A stretch of DNA of 64,000 nucleotides from Lycocorax pyrrhopterus obiensis (taxonomy: Eukaryota > Chordata > Aves > Passeriformes > Paradisaeidae), in the NCBI GenBank assembly GCA_014706295.1, contig JACSVZ010000004.1, positions 10,326,465 to 10,390,464 of the forward strand, in the 5' to 3' direction. The stretch's first letter is position 1, and every line of letters starts with the position of its first letter. The position numbers were made by a program, and so were the translations under genes. Below the pieces are notes generated by a model. That model was given only the letters and a program-made list of their open reading frames with translations. It had not been told where the DNA came from and ran no database searches. Positions 33,723-46,360 of the stretch are shown here, piece after piece.

Positions 33723-35908
33723 AGATGAAATGTCGGTGAGTGAAACTGTTTTGCTGATAAAAAACTTTCACACAGGAAGCAGAATGGGCAGATCTGGTTT
33801 GTAGGGACAAGGGAAAGGGTAAGTGGTGCTGGGCCAACATGTTCCTTCTCCCCAGTTGGTGCCTTCCGTGGCAATTTTTATCAACTCTTTTGCAGTGGGA
33901 TGCAGTCACTAAACTGTGCCATGTGTGGTATCTTGCTCCTTTGAAGTTCATACTTCAAGGGGAAGAGCAAAGAAGGATCCTGCCAGAGTATTCAGGTGGA
34001 TTCAGTTCAGCCTTCTTTGTATCTTAAGAAGGAAGGAAAAAAGGCAAAGTAACTGGAGAGGGAAAAGAAATTCTTGCTTAATCCAGGACTGGGTAAAGTT
34101 GATGCAAATCTTGGTTTGATTAGCATGTATAGGAGTCATTCATCTGCTTTTTCCCTAGTGCTTTTGTCCTAAACTTATTTTGCACTGCAAAATAAGGCAG
34201 TTATCAGCTGCTTTTCTGTTATCCTCTGAGGGGAGCATTCTGCAGCTGCTCAATTGCACTCAGAACAGTGGAGAATGATCACCATGATTTACAAGGAGGC
34301 TTCGGGTCAATACCCTGCTGAGGAAATGAAGGAGCAGGGGCTGATCAGACAAAGATAACTGCTTCTGCCTGCAGGTTAAACGGCTGCCCTTGAGGGGAGA
34401 CCCCATAGGGACTGCAGGTTCAATCGCTCCAGCGATGTGGTAATCACTAGATGGGTCATTTACCTAAGGAGTCTGGAGATAGCAATAACTATTCATTACT
34501 GCAGAGCTATCAAAATGATGGCTCTCTTTTTTCCTTATTTTCTTGGGCTTCTCTTCCCTGAGCATATAGAGAGCAAAACAGGAAAGCCATTATATTAGAC
34601 AGCTCTTAAATAAGATGTAACAATGAGCTTGGTTATAAGTAGTATTTATAAATGGTACTGAAGAAGAATAAAATCCAGAGAGGACAGTCTACTGCTATTA
34701 ACACAAGTTATTGCCACTCATGGATTTGTGAAGTTCTTAGTCCAAATGAACTGAACATCCTACTTTGGAGAGGGTAATATCACAAGAGATTGACAGTCTT
34801 CCCTTTCGAGCACTGGCATAAAAGGAGAAAGATGGGCATTCTAGTTGGTGTTATCCAAAGAAAGGTAGACTCATGCCAAAGAAATCTTTGTTCAAACTGC
34901 CTGGGGCATTACGTGGTGAAAGAGTCTAAACATGTTATTCAAAGCTGCATGGTTAAAGAGCATAGGTTATAGAGGCCAGAGAGCTGATACCCATTAAAGG
35001 GAGAGCTGTTCTGGTGTTGATAAAACTGATCTGTTGGCTTAGACATTTAGCTGGGATGCAGAAGACTTGTATTCTATTTCAGGTTTTATACAGACAGCCC
35101 ATGCTCCCTGGACAGTTAGTCATCCAACTTCTTCTGTGCTTCCTCTGTGAGAAATTGGTGTAATTATTCTCTTTCTCACGGTCATGTGCTGGTAACCAAC
35201 AGAAAAGATGACTGCCATGGTGCTTTAACTCCATGCTCCCTCCACTAAAAGTTCAGAGAAACAAGGATGAATGTGTTTTTTCTGTGGGCTTTGCTTATGA
35301 AATATGTTCTCACTGAAACCCATTAATCAAAGTAGAGTTTGATGCATGGTTATTTGCTTGATCTAATGTTTACTGAAGTCAGCAGAAATCTTTCACTGGG
35401 TGTTTAATGTCTTCCCCTCCCTGTCTTGCTGTGATGCGTTATGGTCAGTGGAGCAGCTGAGGAAAAATGCTTGAGATTAAAAGCTCTTAGGATGAGTATT
35501 GAGGCAACAGGGATCCAGCAAAAATAAGCTGAAGGGTCACATAGTTCAAATTTTAAAAGTAATTGTAAATAAGCCCTACAGAGACAGTGTTAGTGTAAGG
35601 ACTGTTGCAGCCTTGATGGTTCAAAGGTATATGGAAAATAAGGTTGTTTAACTCAAGGTCTAAATCAGATTCAAATGCATTTATTCTAACTTTTATTACA
35701 CTTATCCCCATAGTCTGAACTGCAGCATAGGGTGCCCAATAAGCTGAACACTGACCCAATAAATCTTGGTATTTCATCAGGTAAAGCAATTGAATTTTGA
35801 AGTTGAAAATGCCATTGTTTCTACTTTTGGAACTCTTTGCTTGAGACATAACCTTCATTAGATACCACTGTCTTGAATTTGCCTTCTTTTCCCCCAAAGA
35901 CTTACAGT

Positions 35909-36316
35909 AATAACTGCAGTAATCACGCAAGGGCATGGACTCCGCACACAAGGTGGAAAAGTGCAATAAACGGCTGTTTATTGCGCACTCGGAATTCCCC
36001 CAAATACCAGCACCCAACAGGATATCACATCATATAAACAGGAAAGATGTTCACCTCAGTGTCCCCCAATCACCTGGGGTAGTGCACACACATTGCCTAT
36101 TATGGTAACAGGTAAACAATACCCTATAAGGTCACAAACTACAATTATCAGTTCCCATAGGCCCAACACTGTCCACAAACCCACAATCCTCTCTCAGCCC
36201 ATCCCTGGTGACCTGGATGCACTCCCAGGGTCACCTCCGGGCCCAGGAAAGAGGCTCTCTCTCTGGCCCTCAGGGCCTATCTCTCTTCCAGCACATAGTG
36301 CACCCCAACAAATAAC
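35909..36316 (-). mobile_element. Solo LTR of an endogenous retrovirus with 6-bp target-site duplication
   Basis: The LTR proper is 35,915-36,310 (396 bp), read on the minus strand. It begins TGTTGGGGTGCAC and ends ATTACTGCA, so it has TG...CA termini, and it is flanked on both sides by the direct repeat AATAAC (35,909-35,914 and 36,311-36,316). On the minus strand AATAAA lies at 35,982-35,977, within a small hairpin (CAATAAAC/GTTTATTG arms on the plus strand), 62 nt from the 3' end, and a TTTATATG TATA-like box lies upstream. No internal retroviral gene adjoins it, so it is a recombination-derived solo LTR. A 6-bp duplication is typical of ERVK/alpharetrovirus-like integrases (established); family assignment needs a repeat library. 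Confidence 0.88.
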
Positions 36317-39300
36317 CTGGAATACAGGCAAGGAACAGAAGCAGGAGGAGCATGTCGTACAAGGAAAGGCTCTGTCCAGCCACAGCCCACCCAGCTCTGC
36401 CCCAGGACAAGTGGTCCTGGTCATAGAGAGAAGCTCGGTGACAGAGGGGTCACATTCAAGCTCTGGGGACACCAGTGTCAGCTCCAGCCAAACTCAATGC
36501 ACAAGGATGTGGGCAGTGTGCTGAAAGAAGCCAGGGAGGTAGTTCCCGAAATTGCAGGATTTTGTTCGGACAGGAATGAGGAGGATTTCAGTTTTTACTT
36601 CTCTTAGGAAAAGTAAAATCTTAGTGTAGTCTTCTTTCTCCTTCACTCCTGTTCTGTGATTCACAAATCCTGACTTATTTGCTCATGTGTAAGAGCTACG
36701 TGAAGAACTCTAGTCATAATTTTGGCATGTTTAGCCTCTTTTCACATCAAATGCTTATTTAGGAAATACTTGGAGGACTATTTGTAATTACTATGACACA
36801 TTCAGTATGTCCATAGAGTGTTTAAAAGGGGATTTACTATTATCTACTTCCTTTATCTTTCTGTTCATAGTTTCCAGAGTGATTTTTATGTCTTTAAGAC
36901 AAATTAAGTGATGAACCTGGACTGACAAGTAGCATTTAGATCTAAAGACCAAAATTCCTAAAACATCTTCAAGTTCTACAGCTATGGGATTTTTATGAAT
37001 GAAGTAAGGAGCAGACACAAGAGGTTTCCAGGTAAGACACTTTCCACAGTCTCAGTAGTAAGTGAAAATGTCTAGAAAATTCTGCCATCACTTGATATTT
37101 ATTCTACTGCCCGTTGTGCACTATCTTTTAGCCTATGCTTTCTATACCATATTGTTATGCAGTGATAAAGGGTTCAATGAAATGAAAAATTATTAGAATG
37201 AAAAATGGGAATAAGACTATGACTTGCCTGGTTTGTACAGATAAGGGAGTATATGAAATATAATGTTATCAGTTTAATCCATGTTACTTTGGACATTACC
37301 ACACTTATAGTTTATTAACAGTAGGATTTCTGCTCTGTAGGTTTTGTACCAGCTAAGTTGCTTAGCAACCTTAACTCCAAGATAACGATGTCTTGCTGCC
37401 TGTGATTAAAGAATGATTTTTCCTGTATTCTGTTTATGATCTATCTAACTTACATATTTTGTTGTTTGCAAAGTCTTTTCCTCAATTTTCATTCCAAATA
37501 TAGCAAGGTGTATATATGTTCCTTGAAGCATTTTATCTTTAAAATTCACCACAGTCACCTACTTGAGTGAATGCAAGTAGCACAATAGTATTATGAGAAA
37601 ACCCACACTGTACAGTAATGCAAAGAACATAAAATGGAGAAGCAGCCTATAGAGCTGCTCCTGATACTGCTGTATAGCTCCTTAAAACCTTTTCAGCACA
37701 AGTGCATTGCTAATAACCATGGATAATGCTCTAGTTCTGTGGTTTAATTCTCCTCTTAAATAAATAAATAGAAAGCTCTGGGACTTGCCCATAAGTGATG
37801 CTGTGCTTTGGAACTGGTCCAGAAAAGTGAAATACTGTACTTTAAATGGTAGCAAATGCCTCTTGCTAAAGCTGGGAGCTGGATCAATTACTTTAATAGT
37901 ATTATGGAAGTCCACTGGACCTCAATACTAACAGTATTCTGAGCTAGCGTCTGAAGGATGGCACACATTAAAATGGATATGGGATAACATTAATATATTT
38001 CAAAATAGTCTGTTAATTCCTGAACAGCTTATCACCATGGTTACTGTGACAGGAAATTAAACAAACAGGAAACATTTTAAATTAATCCATCCTGAATAAG
38101 ATTCCAATGGAATCTAGGGTCTCATTTAAGCATTGGGACCCACAATAAAGAGTGACAGCTCTTTGGCTAATAATATAACCCATGCCTGCTGGAAGAGGAG
38201 GAGTTCTGTCCTGGGATTTGGGGTGTCTATCATAAATTACTTTCCATATTGTAGGAAGTGGTGGGTTTGCAATGGAGGCCTAGATAGGAGCTACTGATGT
38301 AAACTGTCTGCTTCCAGCAGAGAGGATTTAAATTGGTAAATCTTCATGGTGTAGAGGTTTGTAACTGAAGTACTGATACTGGTATGGATGCAATGGGAGT
38401 ATCTGCATGTGACAGCACCAGAAGTCGCAGCAAAGTATTATGAGGCTGGGATCTGTCTTGAGCTCCCAGGACATGGTACCCAGTGGTAACACTGAGGAAA
38501 ATGCTCTTTAAATCCAAATGAGAAAGGAGCACAGCACAGATGCTTCCTCAAGGCAAGACCCTCCATCCTAAACTCGGAATGCAACAAGTAGCAGCACATC
38601 ATGTGTGCCAATCCTTTCCTTTTTCCCCAACAGGAAAACATACTTTTCAATCAAATAAAAGAAAAAAAAAAAGGAAAAATAGACAATGCATAATGAGCTT
38701 ACCAAAAGCTTATGGCTCTACTGGAATCAAAAGCAAAGTACTAGCTGTCAAAATTGGTAAATGTGTTGTCTTTGTGCTTAAGTATTAACTTAATTCTACA
38801 TTCAACTCTCTTCATCTAAGAGATGTGAACAAGTCCTGCAGTATGGATTTACCTGCTGGTTTGAAGGGTTTCTAACGTATCAAGCTGTTTGCAGTTTCCA
38901 GCTGTTTATTTGAACAATTATCATTACTTAAAAGTGCAGCAATTCTGCTCTGAGTATTTGTAGTGAGTTTTTAGTGACTGACCTGGACTGGCTTCCACTG
39001 CAGTGTTGGGTGTGTGAGGTTGTTACAGAAGCAGGAGGGGAAGTTATCTGTAATACACAATGATGTTAATGTCTGTAGTGAACATTCTTTAGACCAATGA
39101 TCGAAAAATCTGAGTGTTTCTGCAGTGAATTCCTGCTGGATCAGCCTGGTGTTTCTTGAATATTTTTGTAAAGAATACTTCAAAGAACAGAAGCGTTGCC
39201 TCAATATAAGTAGAAGTTGTCCCATGCAGGATATAGTTCCTCTACATGAAGCATTTGTTTCAAATGTCTGTGACAGGTGGACATCAAATCTGAGATTGTG

Positions 39301-42300
39301 TTTGGTGCTTAGTTTAAAGTGGAAACTCTGTCTGTTCATCCTATTGTTGCCATAGGTGCCATGGGATCTGAAACAGATGACAAAACTATTCTTTCCAGGG
39401 GAATTCATGCAACCAAAATGCAAAACCTTAGCCAGAGCAATACAAAGGCATAACAGGAATACAGTAGCATCAATTAAAATACCCTCTTGAGTGACAGGTT
39501 TAGGTCACATTTACTTTACTTCACCAAACAAACATGCTTATACAAGTAATTATTTGGCATCTGGAGATCCCCCTTGACTTGAAATTAGGCATCAATTAAA
39601 GCAATTTAGCTTAGGCAGAACTAAATATTAGACTGTACTAAACAATACAGTGAGAAACATCTTAACAGATATACATGGTTGAGGATCTCATCCACTGATA
39701 ATTATGAATGAAATTAATAGAGTCTGGAGTACCTCATTTTGTAGTGAGATCCCCAGTGGGGAGCTCACAGTGGTAATGCTGGCTGGCTCTGGAAATGAAG
39801 GTGCATTAAATGACAGTGAGTTGTAATGGGAAGTGAATCCGGTATGAGTCATCAGAAAAGAGCAACTGGGAAAAACACATTATTTTTAAGGGAAGACCTT
39901 TAACCCATGTACTTAGTGCATATGTAGTCACAAAGGAGTTTCACTCAGACTAGAATTCTTCAAAATTATATCTGGTGTTCAAGAGACTTAGGCAAATCAG
40001 AAAGTCTTCACTGTGAGAAGTTAAAGTATTTTCTATTTTTGAATTCTAGCTAATGTTTTTTCACAGGAAAATATTTTGACCTTGTTAGCATTTAAAGATG
40101 AACCTGTAACTTCGACAGCTAAATATAGTCTTTGGTGGTAATGTAAGAACATCTGAATTAAAATAGTCAAAACATCTCTCACATTATGCACTCACTCAAA
40201 ATTCAGGTTTAAAACCTTCTTGGGGATTCATATTTAATATTTAGTTAAACATTGCCAATTATCTTTGGAGCCATGGGATAAAACAGAACTTTAGTAATTG
40301 TCACAAAAAGTGACATGGAACAGCTTATTCCAATATGAATGAAGCTCTGAAGAAGTAATTCTTTTAAAGAATAAAAACGAAGTACATTAAAGGTTCAGTG
40401 GCACTCATTAATATTAGTTATTTCCAACATTGATCAGGAACTGTGATCCTCTTAAAACTGTTTCAAAGAGGATGCTGTCATTTGGATAATTACACGTGAC
40501 CCCAATTTATGCCAAGATATATGTAAAAGTAAACTACTTCTTACTGCTTTTCAAGTATTTATAAGCTTTCCAGCTGAGTAGTGCTAATTAAAGCTTTACA
40601 CACTTCCAAAGAAAACTTAAAATAGTGCTTTTAGCTTGGCTTTTATAAAATATTTTTCTTTATTTCTTTTCCTGAAGATGTCATGCAGCAACACAGCTCC
40701 AGTGGCATTGTGTGCAGAAGCCCACGAGGTCTGAAGAGTAAACCAAGACCTACTCTTTCCATTGCATTCAGATTTCCTATGGCTGTTGTTTCACTGGCAT
40801 CAATAGACTCTAATTCAGAACTGAGGGGTTCATATTGAATTTGAGTGTTTCCTAAGGCCTTTAAGAGTAGTTACAGAGAGTACAGAGCAGTGGCCTGAAC
40901 ACCAATAGCAACTATTCCACTGTCTGCCAGCTAACTACAACACATTTTTTTGGCAACAAAGATCTTTCAAGTTCTGTTTCTCCTCCCACACTCCCAGAGT
41001 AGTAGTTTCAACTTAACATGACTATTACTTGGTAGCATTAATATTAACATGAAGTTTGGGTTAATAACATTAAAGGGATAAAAAAGATTACCTGGAAGTT
41101 AACTTGCAGAAAAACAGTCTGGTTCAGGCTTACATAAAGCTTCTGGTAAGTGAGAGAGGACTTCTAAAGCCCTTTGCATTTGTTAAAGGCAGGGCTGCAT
41201 TTACACCCAAAGCTGCAGAAACCTCAAGGAAGCCACCAGAGGGCCGGTAAAATACTGTCAGGTCACTGATAGCCCAGATCAGTTTCTTCACCCAGACCAA
41301 CACTTGTGCCAGTGCAAGGGGAGGATGGCACGAGGTAAGAATAAGGAACTGATGAATATTTCTTTTGGTGCCAATGCATTTCCAACTTAAACTTTGTGTG
41401 AAAAGATAAGTTGTTGTCTTTGGTGTGAAGGAAATTCTGCTTGAAGATTAAGTGGAAGAGAAAGAAACAACCTTTTCCTCCATTCTGTCTGAAGTACCAG
41501 TAATTCCGCTGGTTGGAAATGTATTATCCTGAAGCCTGATTTCTGGGTACAAAGTATGTGCTTTTGGAAACCTTGTTTCTACCACACCCATAGAGTTTTC
41601 CTCTGAGTAAAAGAGGGACAGCGCACGTAACATACGTATATGTGCATCCGTGTGTGCTACACAGCTGCTCTGCACCTTGCTAGTTAGTTGGGCTGTTCTG
41701 GGGAATAGATGGAGAAGTACTTCCATCAGAAGGAAAAAACACCCCCCGAAATTGGTGGTTCTAAATGTTTGTTACTGGCTAAAATAAAATAGCTCACTGT
41801 TGTTACTATTTGATAAGTAGAGTGCTGCAGCCTGGAGTGCTCTCTCTGTGGTAGTCCTGTGCTTCAGGCCACAGTTCTTTATAGGAAGGTGCCTTAGGTG
41901 CCAAAATCTTTCAATGCACCTGTCTTTTATTCTTAGTGAGCATGCTGGATGCTTCTTTTTCTGTAATAAAGATGAGTGAGGGAATGCCATCACAAGTTAT
42001 TTCTTTAATTCTTTAGTAGACTTTCGTGCTGTGAATGGCTGCTAGAAAAGTACAAATTGCTGCTCCCTCACAGAACACATTTCCTTCTCAATATATCTTC
42101 CCTCATCCTCAAGCTCTAAATGAGGATTTCACCTATTTTTGTGCATGTTTTTAAGGATTACAAGTTAACATTATCTTGCATATTTCCTCCTTTGATTTCA
42201 TTATGTTAAAACCTACAACGACTTGAAGGAAAAGGTTATATAAAAGATTGGGACCTATAAAATCTGTTAAGTCTTTATGTGTTTTATTCAGGTATGGCTG

Positions 42301-42934
42301 TGCTGGTTTTTACCTAAGCTGCATTCTAAATGAATGTCACTGATTTTCAAAAGCTTTATTTCAATGCATAACTTTTTTTACATATATAATATCTTCTTTT
42401 TATAGAGTTATTCAACTTGTAATAGTCACACATTGATATGAGGCAAATTAATCAAAGCATTTATCATTTGGGTAATCACATTAATATGACTGCATAAAGT
42501 AACATAATCTTACTGCAATAATATTGTAAAATGATACATCTTATTATCACATTTACTGTGAAGTTTATACTGTGTTTGACATTTGCCAGTGGTCACACAG
42601 TTCAGACCACAGATTGTGTGGCCCCAGGCACTGACCAGTGTTCACCACGTCATGTATATTTGAAGATAGCTGTCAAGTGCTGTCAAGGGTGGTCTGGATC
42701 TCCTCATTTTTTATTTTCTTTTCTTCTTCATTTTGATCTTCCCCTCCACCTTTTCTGTTTCCTGTCTTCTGTAATTATTTGTTTCTTCCTGTGTTGCATA
42801 GGGAAAACACTTCAGCCTGTCCTGAAGTGGAGACTCAAAGGAAGAATGACCAAATGGGAATGTTCTTGAAAGATTACAAAGGAGGTGAGTACACAGGATA
42901 CCTTCTAGCCTCCATCTGCTGAGTAGCTCAGATG
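36317..42934. other. Intergenic, no gene recognised
   Basis: The first 220 bp are GC-richer than the rest; beyond that the sequence is AT-rich. A 150-codon open frame on the minus strand at 39,423-38,971 has no family resemblance and is compatible with chance. Confidence 0.55.
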
Positions 42935-43459
42935 TGGGAAACACAAAAAAAGGTAGAAAGGCTCTTAAGTGTGAGAAATAAAAGCAAGTTTCAGAAATAA
43001 AGCAGAAGAGTTTAGGGATTAGCTTCGGCTGCGAAAACTTGAAGAAGACACAATTATACAACAAGCAAGGACATTAAAACAATGGTTAGAGTTTCTAGGT
43101 TTGGCTGAGATAGCTTTTAGAGTTGCAAAAAAATATGCTTAGCAAGATAGATAAGGTTAAGCTTCATAATGGGATACTGTGCATTGTTATATAAGGTATA
43201 AACAAGCAAGTATTGTGTGTAACAGATGTACGTGCGCCATTGAAGATTGGTTAAGACAGTTGTCTGTAACTTTTAAAAGTACGCTATTGGCTGAAAAGCT
43301 TTTAAGAATGCTCTGTAACCAGGAAGTCTCTGGATGCCTGCGACAGCGCGAGCTTGTATCATCTCCTGTGTCTCAACTCTGTATGTGAGACTGATAAAAT
43401 AATAAAAAGGCTCCTGGAGGGTCTGTCCTGGCTCCCCGTCCTGTTTGGATTCGCCGACA
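42935..43459 (+). mobile_element. LTR-like element (5' boundary uncertain)
   Basis: A TATATAA box at 43,188-43,194 is followed 207 nt later by AATAAA at 43,401-43,406, then a GC-richer stretch ending GGATTCGCCGACA at 43,459, a 3' end style seen in avian endogenous retroviral LTRs. The spacing fits U3-R-U5. I could not find a matching target-site duplication, so the left limit is a guess and the element may be truncated. Confidence 0.6.
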
Positions 43460-43504
43460 GAGACTTCTTGATCTAGATACAGTGCTTGAGTATTTAATAA
43501 CCCT

Positions 43505-43775
43505 CAGTGGTTTTATTTTCTGTGAAGTTGTTCAGTGTCCCCTAGTGCTCCTGTAAGTTTTTGGCACACACCGCACCTTTTGGCATGCAGTTCCTTAGAT
43601 CTCCTCTCTGCTACATGCAGAAAACTTTCATTTGTTTCCAGCGTAGCTCCCAATAGCTTAATTTGATCCCCCACAGGTTTTGTTTTGGAAGAGGCAATGA
43701 ATACTTGGTCTCTATCCAACTTCTCCATGCAACTCATGATTTTGTAGATCTTTGTCATACCCCTTGTTAGTCATC
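43505..43775 (-). repeat. Old CR1/L3-like LINE 3' fragment
   Basis: On the minus strand the stretch reads TACAAAATCATGAGTTGCAT, GGAGAAGTTGGATAGAGACC and CATTGCCTCTTCCAAAAC, a diverged form of the CR1-type 3' region of reptiles and birds. The translation is only accidentally open for 81 codons. Confidence 0.65.
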
Positions 43776-44432
43776 CCTTTTTCAGATTTGAGAAAAATAT
43801 CTTATACAAGTTTAAGAAAAAGCCAAAACAAAACCATTTTTAAGGCTTTCAAAAAACACTACTGCTTATGTACTGCACCATCTATTGTGTAGAACAATGG
43901 GCAGCATTCTGCTTTGCTCCATGATTAATAGATGCTGGAGCTGTCTAATTTCACATTTGTTATGCCTTTATCATCACTAGCAAGGGATTTACTTGCAAGG
44001 CAGCAATCCTTACCATGATGGGGTTTGCTGTGGTCTGCCAGGTTGTTTTGCAGGCAAAAAGAACCACCCAAATAAATTACAGCACCAATCACAGCTGAGA
44101 GAGGTTTTCTTTTTCTCTATCTCTTATCCTGCTGAAACAGCTTTAGTAGCAAATAGTTAACAGAAACACTTCTCAATGTCTTTTTAAAAAGGACTGTCAA
44201 TCACAATGAAAGTAAGGTAATCCCATCTCCAATCAGATGACATCAATAATAATCAAAAGAATTCTACTGTCAATGCACTACTTGGAAAAATCCAGCAGTC
44301 AAGTTAAATAAGAAATTATTATTTTTGAGTACTTGAGTATAGATTAGATTACATTAAGGGAAAAATACCATGACTCCAGCTTTTGACTTTTATAGTAAAG
44401 AAAATCTGCTTTCTTTACTTAATTTTATCACA
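43776..44432. other. Intergenic, nothing recognised
   Basis: AT-rich sequence without an identifiable exon or repeat. Confidence 0.6.
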
Positions 44433-44600
44433 GAATTACAGAGTGGATGAGATTGGGTGGGATCTCTAGAGATGACCTGGTCCAGTGCCCCTGATCAGGC
44501 ATGATCTCCAGAGAGGTTGTGGAGGCTTCATCCTTGGAGATATTCAGAACCTGATGGGATGGGGTCCTGGGCAAACTGTTGTAGTGATCATCTTCACATA
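44433..44600. repeat. Two abutting CR1 end fragments in opposite orientation
   Basis: 44,433-44,500 looks like a diverged inverted tail (CACAGAATTACAGAG, then GATGACCTGGTCCAGTGCCC). 44,510-44,600 reads as plus-strand CR1 (AGAGGTTGTGGAGGCTTCAT, CCTTGGAGATATTCAG, GGTCCTGGGCAA). Both are old. Confidence 0.7.
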
Positions 44601-44639
44601 AATAAGCATTTCGTATATTTAGCTGGAGTTTCCTGTATT

Positions 44640-44870
44640 TTAAGATGCTTCTTGTCCTGTCTAGATACCACTGAGAAGAGAGTGGCAGTTTTCCTTACTG
44701 AAGGTCAGATTGAAGTGAAGAAGGCATCGAGTACTTTGCTCTTTTCTGTGTCCTCTGTCATCAGTTCCCTGTCCTGCTCAGGAGCAATCCCACAATTTCC
44801 CTAGATTTCGTCTTGCTGCTGATCTACTTGTAGAAACCCATCTTTTTGCACCTCACATTTTTCAGTAATT
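44640..44870 (-). repeat. CR1 LINE ORF2 fragment (degenerate)
   Basis: Read on the minus strand, the translation contains GFYK, then REIVGLLLSRTGN-like and TEDTEKSKVLDAFFTSI segments, which resemble the linker between endonuclease and reverse transcriptase in CR1 ORF2 (TQDKEKAEVLNAFFASVF type). Stops and frame breaks show it is dead. It is unusual here because the other CR1 copies keep only the 3' end. Confidence 0.65.
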
Positions 44871-45675
44871 CATCTGCAGATGGGTTTCAGTTTCAATGCA
44901 ACAGATGAGTTTAGATAGATTTAGCTAATTCCAAAACTTCTTGCAAATTAGTCTGGTTGAGTTTTACAGTTGCTATTTGTTACTTGTTTTCCTGAGGAAA
45001 CAAAGTGTCTTTGTTGCTCAGCTTAGCTGGAGCTTATGTAAAACCAGTAGCTTACTAGAATTAGCTTGTATATTATGTATACTTTGCTAATTATATTTAT
45101 TTGATTTCTGACTTATGATTTAAAAAATTGGTATAGATGCATTCTAAAAGCTGTAGGTTAGAAAACTTCTTTGCCTCACAAATCCCCCAGACATCTAATA
45201 CAGCACTGAAAATCACTATTGACCATGATATAGATCTAAAGACTGTGTATCTCACAGTTAAAATACATCGAACATTTAAGAAATGTTCATGATTTTCCTC
45301 TGTGACTATTTCTTCATTTTGATGTATTCACTGCACACTTCCCCACTGAGTCACGTTCTTGGATCATCAAACAATCTATAATCTGCATTTTACAGAACGG
45401 TTTTCAAAAAATAATAATCTACTCCCAAATGCAAATCAAGTGAATAATGATGAATTGGGTCCACATTCAATCAAAAGTTTAGGTAAATGCTCAAACGTTT
45501 TACCACATGGAAGCACTTCTGAATGTGAATTGAAAATTAACCCCGTATGGGGATTAAGAAGCTGAACTGGGAAGGCAGGTCATGTGAGCACCCAGAAATC
45601 AAATATGACTCTTGTATTTACTGACTCATTCCTTGTCCCCTTTTATGGCAATATTAAGGAAGATTCGATTGGGGA
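44871..45675. other. Intergenic, nothing recognised
   Basis: AT-rich sequence without an identifiable exon or repeat. Confidence 0.6.
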
Positions 45676-46360
45676 TGTATTGAGTTTGCATAGCCTGGTT
45701 TTGGCAGCGGGGGCTTACAGGGATGGCTTCTGCCAGGAGCTGCCAGAAGCTTCTACCATGTCTGTCAGAGCCAATCCCTGGTGGCTTCAAAGATGGACAT
45801 GCCACTGGTCAAGGCTGGGCCCACTAGAAATGGTGGTAACGCCCCTTTGATAACACATTTAAGAAGAAAGAAAAAGAAAAAGTTATTGCACAGTTGTAAT
45901 TGCAGACAGAGAAGAAAGGAGTGAGTGGGAGGAACAACTCTGCAGACACCAAGGTCAGTGGAGAAGGCAAGGCAGGGTAGGAGGTGCTCCAAGCACCAGA
46001 GCTGGGATTGCTTGCAGTCCGTGGTGAAAACCATGGTGAGGCAGCTGTGCCCTGCAGCCCATGGAGGAGCTGTGGGTGCCTGAGAGGTGGCTGTGACCCC
46101 GTGGGAGGCCCATGGAGAGTGGAGCCCATGCTGGAGCAGCCTGTCCTTGAATGACTGCACCCCATGGAAGAGTGACCCATGCTGCAGTGGTTTGGAGGGG
46201 ACTGTTGCCCGCAGGAGGGACTCACATTGCAGCAGTTTGCAGGGAACTGCTGCTCGTGAGATGGACTCACATTGGAGAAGTTCATGGAGAACTGTCTCCT
46301 GGGGGAGGGACCCCTCCAGTACAGCAGGGGAACATCTAGAATGGACATGATGTAACATGT
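45676..46360 (+). mobile_element. LTR-like repeat with internal GC-rich subrepeats
   Basis: The stretch begins near TGAGTTTGCATAGCCTGGTT and TTTTGGCAGCGGGGG, has GATAACACATTTAAGAAG (TATA-like region) at about 45,850, and CTCTGCAGACACCAAGGTCA with GGAGGTGCTCCAAGCACC downstream. It then carries imperfect subrepeats of about 45-60 bp built on CCCATGCTGGAGCAG and GAGGGACTCACATTG. I recognise this as a common interspersed LTR-type sequence of songbird-like genomes, but the family name is uncertain. The 3' end and any target duplication were not found. Open frames on both strands here reflect composition. Confidence 0.7.

Larger units (their letters stand above)
22908..35908. other. 13 kb of intergenic DNA with no recognised feature except simple tracts
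   Basis: This AT-rich stretch has no coding exon, CR1 or LTR that I can name. It holds a T/G-rich low-complexity tract at 32,215-32,272 and a 14-bp inverted repeat at 33,678-33,722. If SEL1L2 is conserved in this species, its minus-strand exons should lie between 14 and 62 kb, but I could not pick out SEL1-like motifs. Confidence 0.55.

Noticed and set aside
34790..34972. Cys/His spacing (CSNCLGHYV) resembling a zinc knuckle
   Set aside because: The spacing does not fit CCHC or other zinc-finger patterns, and the frame is short and isolated.
35553..36017. 154-codon minus-strand open frame as a gene
   Set aside because: It crosses the LTR boundary into unrelated flank, has no homology that I recognise, and is compatible with chance; kept only as a remark on the LTR.
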